From Icerya purchasi (lineage: Eukaryota; Arthropoda; Insecta; Hemiptera; Monophlebidae), in the NCBI GenBank assembly GCA_039619475.1, contig CM077115.1, positions 448,001,292-448,065,291 of the forward strand: DNA of 64,000 nucleotides. Direction: 5' to 3'. Below the pieces are notes generated by a model. The model worked only from the letters and a program-made list of their open reading frames with translations, had not been told where the DNA came from and searched no databases. A program made the position numbers and the translations under genes. Shown in pieces: positions 56,385 through 64,000 of the stretch (positions are counted from its first letter, which is position 1; each line of letters starts with the position of its first letter).

Positions 56385-57749
56385 GTATAGCCCCGGGTTT
56401 ATATGGGAAATCTGCTCTTGCGGCTTTTTCGACTCGCACTTGGGGGATCATTTTGGTGTCGAATAAAAAAAATTTAGCCAAATTTTCAGCTCTTTATCTC
56501 AAACGATCTTCGAGGTTTTTCAAAAAAACCTGTTTTTTTGATTTTATTTTCTTTTTCATAGTGAAATTCAAAATTATTGTATGGTGATTTTTTCCCTTAT
56601 TCTTAGGAATAAAATACATGAAAAAATATTATTGTCATAATTTTTAAACGAAAAGCCGATTTTTAGCGACGGAAATAAAATTTAAATCTTTTTTTTCAAC
56701 GCTTTCCTGAAAAGTGTGTCACTCATCCAATTTTGTCAGAAAACGTCTTTTATACTCCTCTACACTCAGGAATTTTTTCGAGAAATTTTTAAAGTAGTGG
56801 AACAATACGAAAAAAATTAAAAAGTAATTTTTTTCATAATTTTGCGTTTAAACAAATTTAAATATTTTTTATTGCTAAAAAATTCATTAAAAATAATTTT
56901 TTTTAATGAAAATTAAGAATTACATTGCTGAAAAAGAAAATTTTCAACATTTTATTGCAAAATGATTGAATGAAGACCTTTAGAAATCATATGAAATATA
57001 GGCTAGCGCACTACATTGCCATCTACGGTGATTTTTTCCTTGTTAATAGTAGATTTACACACGGGGGAAAAAAAAATGTTATTTTTGTTTATTTTTTGTC
57101 ACATTTGTTTAAATTCCGTATATCAATTCCCCTTTTAGTATTATTTCTAATAAAGGCACAATTTTTAGTTCTTTTCGGCTATGGCCAGTCAATTTTTATT
57201 TACCGCCGCGTAACAAAAAAGGGGAAAGATAGCCGCTCGTCAATCGTTTGCGATCGAGTCTTTTAGCCTGTCCTGTTATTGTCCGCTCGTTGTTGAAGTA
57301 ACAACTCCTCGAGTCGTCTGTTTATTGATGAAAAAGTCAATGTCTTTGCGAATGAAAACAGTGACGAAGACACAGTACCTTACTTAAAACATCATCATAA
57401 ATTGTTGAAAATTATTATATCTAATGTCAGTTATTTAAAATAATTATGTGTTAAACGGTGTCTAAATTATAATAAAGTTACTTTAATAATCGAAATTTTT
57501 GTCTTTATTGGATCGAGACTGAAAAATTATTCCATATAAGTATGGGGAAATATTATATAATCGTCTTTATGTATACAATTTAGCATGGAATAATATTTGT
57601 ATTTAAAAACTCTTTAATAATTTTTTACACTCCTAATAACTTTATACAGGATATGTCTTAGTTTTTTATGGTTTTCTTTATGTTTTTTCTCTGGTAAGAT
57701 CGTAGTTTCTTTAAAAAAAAATTATTTTTTATGAATTTTTGTACAATAA

Positions 57750-57782
<33 letters not shown>

Positions 57783-58375
57783 TTTTATAAGATTGTATAT
57801 GAGGGTTTCCATGTGCCGTGTTTAACTACTGGGGCTATTACAGCACATGGAGCCTACTTAAGGGGATTAAACGCGATAGTACAGATCGCTTTTAAATTTA
57901 TTTAAACGCAAAATTACGAAAAAAATTACTTTTTAATTTTTTTTCGTATTGTTCCACCACTTTAAAAATTTCTCGAAAAAATTCCTGAGTGTAGAGGAGT
58001 ATAAAAGACATTTTCTGACAAAATTTGGTGAGTGACACTATCCAGAAAAGCATTGAAAAAAAAAAAATTTAAATTTTATTTCCGTCGCCAAAAATCGGCT
58101 TTTCGTTTAAAAATTATGACCATAATATTTTTTCATGTCTTTTATTCCTAAGAATAAGGGAAAAAATCACTCTATTCACTCATTTTGAATTTTCCTATGA
58201 AAAAATAAATAAAATCGAAAAAACAGGTTTTTTTGAAAAACTCGAAGACCGTTTGGGATAAAGAGCTGAAAATTTGGCTAAATTTTTTTTATTCGACATC
58301 AAAATGATCCCCCAAGTGCGAATCGAAAAAGCCGCAAGGGCAGATTTCCCATATAAACCCGACTATACCCTTTAA
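56385..58375. repeat. Second large inverted-repeat element
   Basis: The left arm (about 56385-56875) and right arm (about 57885-58375) are inverted copies of about 490 bp, roughly 90 percent identical by eye. Shared blocks include GGGTTTATATGGGAAATCTG, TGGGGGATCATTTTG and AACGAAAAGCCGATTTTTAG. Outer ends read AAAGGTATAGCCC and AAAGGGTATAGTC. The 1-kb loop contains a 98-codon plus-strand frame (56970-57266) with no known family, and a T run at 57765-57786 followed by a sequence with a CCATGTGC/GCACATGG hairpin, which looks like the 3' end of a retroelement on the minus strand. No target duplication was identified. Confidence 0.88.
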
Positions 58376-58735
58376 ATCTAATTTCAGCTGAACACTACAT
58401 ATACTGATACGATTATGTGAAAGCAGCGTTGTAAATTTCATTCGTTATCTTACTGTTCAAACTGGAAACCGATTCATTTTCGTTTGTGGCAAGATTATGT
58501 AAAAATAAAATCATTTTTCCTGACGAGGAGTGCAGTCGAATGGGAATTTACCGGAAATTGGATGGTACAGTTGATGATCGTGATTTGTGACATAAACTCC
58601 AATGTTTTCGTATTTGGACACCGTGCACTCTATAATTGCAAAACGAGCAAACAGCGAACATCTGTTAAATAAGTGTCAGAAGAAATATTTGCAGATTAAA
58701 AAACAGTCAATTCAAAACTAAAATGAACAGTTTAC
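58376..58735. other. No gene seen
   Basis: Short frames only. Confidence 0.45.
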
Positions 58736-58739
58736 ATTG

Positions 58740-59925
58740 TCTCCTTAATCAGAATAAGCATTGATTATTCTTTTCCTCCTGGTTTTTGAATTCTTTTTGT
58801 CTCTTTCTGTTTCTTGTCCCTTCCAAAACATTGATTCCCGTTTTACTTGACTGTTCGACTCCTCTTAGCGCCCGCGCTCTTTGTATCCTCGAATCTTGGC
58901 TTTAGGTTTTCCTACTCTTTACAATGTTTCCTTCTTAACTTTCCTTTCGATCTCCACCGGTAATTGCCAGGGATGAATTCAGTGTATTTGCCCCCCCCCC
59001 CACCCGAGCTTAATACAAGCTGTTTAACAGGCAATTTTATAGAAAATAAAATTATTTTTATTGGCTTCGTTTATCACGTCAAAAGTTGCTGCCAAAACAT
59101 TTTGATATAGTTCAATTAGTATCGTATATTTTTAAAATTCAAAATTACGAGATTTATTTTTGACGAAAAAATGAAACTTCATAAAATAACAATAAAAAAA
59201 AACAAAAAAGGTGATCTTTTAAAATTTAACTTTGATGTTTATTTGTTATTCTATGAAAAAACTGACATTCCTTTATTGCAAATGTGCGAAAGATGTAAAA
59301 TATACAGACGAGCTGAAAAAAATATTACCCATAGTTAATATTTTTTATCAGCGTAAACGGGAACTATCATGGTTCACGTCGATGTTTCGTTTAATATTAA
59401 TATCAATAAATTGTTTTTAAAGTTTTTCTTTTCGGTTTTCATTTATTCCGTTTTTTTGTTTTAAAGCGACATGATTTATAGACACAACTTCATTTCGGTG
59501 TCTCTGTTGCTTTTTTCTTGTTTTTTATTTACCAAGAAAAGTCCCCATTTAAAACAGCTGAAACACCACGGCGTATTCGATTATTATAAAAAGATAATGA
59601 ACCCGTTAGAATGTTTTTACAATACGTGTTCTTTAATGCTGCAATTAATATTAATAATTTTAAAACCAATTGAGAAAACATTGTTGTTTATAATCGGGGT
59701 TATTTTACTTCGGAATTTATTATTCACACTTGCTTTTTCATTATTTTAAATTACATAATAAACATCATTTTTTAAAATGTTCTCAGTAAAAATATTAAAA
59801 AAATCTCTGCCCCGCTAAGAACATAAATTTCGCCACCAGAAACAGATTCCTGAATTTATCACTGGTAATTGCCTTACTTCAATCCTTTGTGCTTTCCATC
59901 TTCAATTTCCTTAGAATCTAAATTT
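58740..59925 (+). pseudogene. I-group ORF2 C-terminal relic, split by a hAT element
   Basis: At 58880-58967 the plus strand encodes a GFPTLYNVSFLTF-like segment (family consensus LGLPTPYCASYILSFPS). After the inserted hAT element it continues at 59873 as LLQSFVLSIFNFLRI and a stop, matching the last residues of I-group ORF2. Removing the insert and one target duplication leaves the reading frame continuous across the site. Sequence before 58880 is poorly conserved. Confidence 0.6.
58960..59872. mobile_element. Non-autonomous hAT-type element (family E) with target duplication
   Basis: The element 58968-59864 (897 bp) starts CAGGGATGAATTCAG and ends CTGAATTTATCACTG, inverted copies with two mismatches. 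It is flanked by perfect 8-bp duplications GTAATTGC (58960-58967, 59865-59872). Two plus-strand frames inside (59232-59420, 59471-59749) show no transposase motif; the second is hydrophobic. A C run lies near the left end, as in the other hAT-type copies here. Confidence 0.9.
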
Positions 59926-59990
59926 GTATATAGAACCTTGCAGTGGTCGAGTTAAAGCGGTAAGCGAGTTCCCTTCCTCCCTAAAAAATC

Positions 59991-61443
59991 TTTTTTTTTA
60001 ACCCCCCTTTGGGCATGTCAACAAAGGATCTTCGTCCAGAAACGAAACGAGGGAGAAGGATCAGTTAAATGTAGATTCGGTCAGCTATTGATAAGATAAA
60101 AGAACTGAGGATAGGAATAACGAAGATCGACGGAAACGATAAGATATACAAGGCACAATAAGGAGTAGGGAGTTTAAGTGACAGCAGATTGGAGTAAAAA
60201 GAAGTGCGTTCGTTCACGAGAGGGATGGACATTCAAAGAGGATATGGTCAGGATCACAGACGGCTTCGTCGTCAGAGTGAAGAGAATAATTAAGGGGAAA
60301 GAGTGCGAGATGAAAACGAAAACGCAAGGGGAAGGAAGAAGAGTATGATTGAGACGTAAACGGATAATAGGGACAATAACGGAGCGGCGAAGCGAAGGAA
60401 AATCATGAAACTAAGGCCGCGTGATAAGATTAGGTTGGATGGAAAAATGGAAAAGGAGAGTTGCTAAGAAAAGGAAGAAACGTAGAAATCTGACCAAAAT
60501 CTAACATGAAACTTTTTACGCAATAGGAGTAAATTAGAAACGGGCGAATTTTAGTGAAAAAAAAGCGGGAGGATACAGCAATCTGAGACAAGGAATCTGC
60601 CATTTCGTTACCCTCTATCCCCATATGACTGGGGACAACTCAGAGCATTTCAATGCAGATAGCGTGAAGTGAGAAGAGAGTGTGAATGAGAGAGCGAATA
60701 CGGAGGCTGTAAAGGTCAGAGGAGTGAAAATGAGAGGAAATAGCTTTAAGAGCACACATGGAGTCGGAGATAATTAAATATTTAGAAGAAGATCGATGAA
60801 AGGAAATATAAATTATGGAACGTAGAATGGCCATTAGATCGGCCGTAAAGATAGTACAAAAAGAAGGGAGACGAAAAGATTCAGAGAAATTAATGCTCGG
60901 AATGATGAAAGAAGCTCCAACTCCATTAAATCGAACCATCAGTAAAAATAGCCATATGGGAAGGAAAACGAGATTCGATATAACTATGGAATTCTCCTGT
61001 ATAACTGTTGGATAGGAAAGGGATTTGAAGGAAAAAGGAAAGTAGAATACATTGGGATCTGCAAAATTGAAAGAAAAGTAAGGGAGATTGTTATAAGAAA
61101 TTGTGCAGGATAAAAAGGAATTCAGCCGCAAAGCAATGTGGGCTAGAATAGGAATTTTCTTGGGAGTAAAACGCCAGTTTTGCAGAATAGAAAAATATGA
61201 AGGAATAAGTTTAGAGGATGATAATGGTAAGCGCTTACACAAGAAGCGATATCCTAAATAGGATCTGCGGATGAAAAGGGGAGGCGAGTTTGACTCAGCA
61301 AGAACTGCTGGTACTCGAGAAGATCTAAGAACACCAAGGCAAAGACGAATACAAGAATTCTGAATTATATCCAGCTTGGAAAGAAGTGATTTTGAGACAG
61401 AGCCGTAGATAAAGGAACAGTAGTCGAATTTGGAACGGATAAT
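59991..61443 (-). mobile_element. 5'-truncated I-group family A copy
   Basis: Starting with a T run at 59991-59999 and CCCCCCTTTGGGCATGTCAA, it follows 172-1625 of the full-length copy with only a few percent difference. It encodes the same RNase H (ILRSIIYISFHRSS, ISDSMCALKAIS, MGIEGNEMADSLSQIA) and part of the thumb, with small indels that break the frame. Its 5' end stops abruptly at 61443 where an arm of the foldback family begins. Confidence 0.92.
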
Positions 61444-61700
61444 CGTTTAATATTTTTTTATTTTGCCATTGTTTATTGTTTTTTTTTTTTTTGTTCCGAA
61501 GTAATTTAGTCACGGAGAAATCAAGTGCTGTAAATTTTATCAATATATATATATATATATATTCATTATTTTATTAAAAATCATATTTTATTCGTAATAA
61601 TTGGAGAGGATACGGTAGCCCGAACCGCCGTGAGATAGCTATATTTTGGATTCAATAGCTTTATACTCATAAGCTACTAAGAGTGAGCACAAGATTATAT
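61444..61700. repeat. Partial arm of the foldback family of 40729-42803
   Basis: Matches 41320-41580: TTTTGCCATTGTTTATT, GTTCCGAAGTAAT, then GGAGAGGATACGG with the GC-rich hairpin CCCGAACCGCCGTGAGATAG, and CTACTAAGAGTGAGCACA. Two AT microsatellites (61543-61562, 61695-61718) interrupt or border it. Only the inner part of one arm is present. Confidence 0.85.
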
Positions 61701-61719
61701 ATATATATATATATATATG

Positions 61720-62140
61720 AAGTATGGGAATTTCGGAAGAGCAAAGAATTTTGGAAACGTTCGAGATTTTATGAAGACTAAATTAGAAACCGGTTTACAC
61801 AGAGTAGTGCATCAAATCAAGGGTATCTTAAGGAAATTTCTAGAATAAATTGGGGTAGATTTAATTAAAGATGATATTGATATAGCACCGAACCTGGGTT
61901 ACTAAACTTTGCCGAAACTCTCTTTTGTGGGCTAAATTCGGCCAACGATTGTGATACGGGCAGTGCAGAGTATCTAAGTGACGCAAGCAGATTCGATTAA
62001 AACGAACCTTTAAACGATCGTTAACTACAAGTTTAAAGAATATTAGGTACAAAATAATTGCAACACTGCGATACATACTCGTAACTCTGCATGCAACGTC
62101 TATTAAGATTGTACGATCACTTAGGTGAATAAGTCTGTCT
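61720..62140. other. No gene recognised
   Basis: Unassigned; the minus-strand frame 62076-61861 has no known family. Confidence 0.45.
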
Positions 62141-62149
62141 TGTATATAC

Positions 62150-62957
62150 TGATCGTATCGTGAATGCGGACGACGGTTGTAATCAACACAAAATGTTATG
62201 CGCGAGTGTATTGAGGGAAAAAGCGCTCACATTAAGGACCATTCTCAGCCAATTCGGATCGTCGCGGTACACGCAGGCTCGTAACCGTTTCAAAATTTCA
62301 ATGTAGAATGCCGTATTGTCTGGCCTGCGGGAACGCATTCGTGATGAACAACGCCGTTGATGTCGAAGAAAGCGATCAGTAGAAACTTGACTCTTGATTA
62401 TGCGAGCTTTTTTCGGACACTCCCCGCCCTTCTCCGTCCGCTGCATGCTCTGTCTCTTGGTCTCAGGGTCACATTCGAACACCCAAGACTCGTCCTCCGT
62501 GATAATGGACGACATCCACTGGTTTCCTTCGGCGTCAATTCGATCAATCATCTCCTGACAGGTGGATCTCCGGAGGAGCTCTTTTTGCTCAGTTGTGAGC
62601 AGTTTTAGAACCATCTTGGCGTACAGTTTGCACATTCCTAGATGGTCATTTAAAATCTGCCGCCAAATGGTTTCGCGGTTGATGTTTAACTCTTCTTCTA
62701 ACATTCGACAACTCACTCGACGGTCTTGGAGCAGCACGATTTTTGCGGTAGAAGGACCGCCGCAGCGCGTATCGTCCTCAACTAATTCACGACCGTCTTT
62801 AAACCACTTAGCTCACTTGAAAACAGTCGCTTGTTTCATAGCGTCTTCCCTAAAAGCACGTCTTGCTATTATACGAGGATTTCCAACGGCGGTTTTACTC
62901 CGCGTTTGACCCAGAATTTGATCACAGGATATGTTGTTCAGTATTTACATCGCACAT
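62150..62957 (-). pseudogene. mariner transposase, degraded
   Basis: Minus-strand reading starts MCDVNTEQHI (62957), then after frameshifts EDAMKQATVFKWAKWFKDGR, ELVEDDTRCGGPST (helix-turn-helix and linker), VLLQDRRVSCRMLEEELNIN, ITEDESWVFECDPETKRQS (first catalytic Asp) and KKARIIKSQV. A FFDINGVVHHECVPAG-type segment and YIEILKRLR follow. The HHDNAPAH block with the second catalytic Asp is absent, so the gene is dead. It is a different lineage from the fragment at 19084-19275. Confidence 0.85.
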
Positions 62958-62959
62958 TT

Positions 62960-63890
62960 TCATGACACGTGTAAAAATCTTTATTTAAACGACCACAGAA
63001 TGCGAGATATATACGTGCTACCGTTATGAAAAATGGATATACTGACTCAGAAGTGTTCCCTCTTTCCAACGAGACCGCGAGCACCATCGCAGTACTGCCA
63101 CAAGTTGCGCTAGGAAACAATTCTACAACTACAATTGTCAGTTCGTTCACGAGAAATTTTTGATGCACACCACAAAATAAACTGTACCCACGTATCAAAG
63201 TACGATTAGATAAGAAAAAATCAGCTAAAATAAACGAAATAACAATTTAATATTTTCTATAATCGTGTGATTCGAGCGTGTTATAATTAACGTAAACGTT
63301 CGAACTTAAAATTTATTAAACAAAAAAATGTAGTAACAGAAACGATTTCCTTACAAGTAAAAATCTTACGCATTAATAACGATTTATTACTTAAAAATTA
63401 TTAACGAACAATTTAAAAATATAGGAACAGCGAGAAATAGAGATAAATACAGTAATGACGAAACTTTGTGCGCACCTTACACAGTCCAGAGTAACGCCGT
63501 AATATAATAATAACAATAATAATAATACGTCAACATAGATGGAGGAAAATACCGAAAAATATCTTTTAATAGCGGCAGCAGTATGGCAAGTTCGGTCATT
63601 CGCGAAGTAATGGTCGAGTTAAATAACGAAAATAAATAAATACCGGCCGATTAAAAAACCGATAACATGTTGGCATAAGTAAAATGAAAAATCCGCAACA
63701 CGTAGTATGATTTTAATTAAGATAATTTTGTACCGTACGATACAGCCAAGTGGCGACGCCCCCTACGGCTTTAAAAATACTTAATGTTATAAAACATCGA
63801 GAACTTCGGAAGTATAAAGAAAAGTCAAGCAACCGCGCTAAAAACAACACTTCCACCAGGACTGTTAATAATTCCCGAAGAAATATATAA
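62960..63890. other. No gene seen
   Basis: 62960-63190 may be the mariner leader. The rest is AT-rich with an (AAT)n-like patch at 63505-63528. Confidence 0.5.
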
Positions 63891-64000
63891 CGGAACAATT
63901 AATGAAAGAACGGATCAACTAATGAAAGAACGGATTAATTAATGAAAGAACGGATCAGTTAATGAAAGAACGGATCAATTAATGAAAGAACGGATCAATT
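63891..64000. repeat. 20-bp minisatellite at the right edge
   Basis: Five complete units of AATGAAAGAACGGATCAATT (63901-64000) with single-base variants at positions 16 and 18-19, preceded by a half unit. The array continues beyond the window. Confidence 0.97.

Noticed and set aside
1..64000. CRISPR arrays, bacterial-type operons, ribosome binding sites, tRNA or rRNA genes
   Set aside because: No direct-repeat/spacer pattern with unique spacers, no clustered same-strand intact ORFs, and no cloverleaf or rRNA sequence seen; everything points to an arthropod genome.

Overview
The window is AT-rich eukaryotic DNA from an arthropod, most likely an insect. It is dominated by transposable-element sequence of several ages. 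The evidence is a dense mix of non-LTR retrotransposons of the I group (endonuclease, reverse transcriptase and RNase H), Jockey/CR1-like and L1-like LINE relics, mariner, hAT and Mutator-like DNA transposon relics, and one intron-containing serpin gene with canonical GT/AG splice sites. No rRNA, tRNA, bacterial operon or CRISPR array is visible. Family names rest on protein motifs read from the sequence; no database search was possible.

Layout. 1-148: the 5' end of an I-group element on the minus strand, abutting the poly(A) end of a near full-length copy (149-6941, minus; ORF1 with zinc knuckles, broken ORF2). 6965-12950: an old Jockey/CR1-like LINE (minus) split by a younger 5'-truncated I-group copy (8300-11425). 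12951-16590: relics of an L1-like LINE (plus), with a Helentron-like endonuclease piece and a Mutator-like transposase piece between its two parts. 17000-26640: mostly unassigned DNA with a mariner fragment, I-group fragments and unnamed repeats. 26927-30024: two I-group relics.

30140-43474 (minus): a five-exon serpin-like gene, found by joining exons whose splice phases agree. It predicts 391 residues with a signal peptide, an atypical hinge and a long reactive-centre loop. Its introns hold a hAT copy with a perfect 8-bp target duplication (itself carrying an I-group tail), a tandem duplication, an RNase H relic and a 2.1-kb inverted repeat with arms of about 820-850 bp.

44560-64000: I-group and other RNase H LINE relics (plus), a broken ZMYM1-type hAT transposase, four short hAT-type non-autonomous elements with perfect 8-bp target duplications, a second large inverted repeat (56385-58375), a second copy of the first I-group family (59991-61443), a broken mariner (62150-62957) and a 20-bp minisatellite running off the right edge.

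The serpin is the only gene here that looks intact and host-encoded. The remainder records repeated insertion, nesting and decay of mobile DNA. The most interesting points are the head-to-tail I-group junction, the long inverted repeat inside a serpin intron, the unusual serpin loop, and the nested insertions that can be dated relative to each other.
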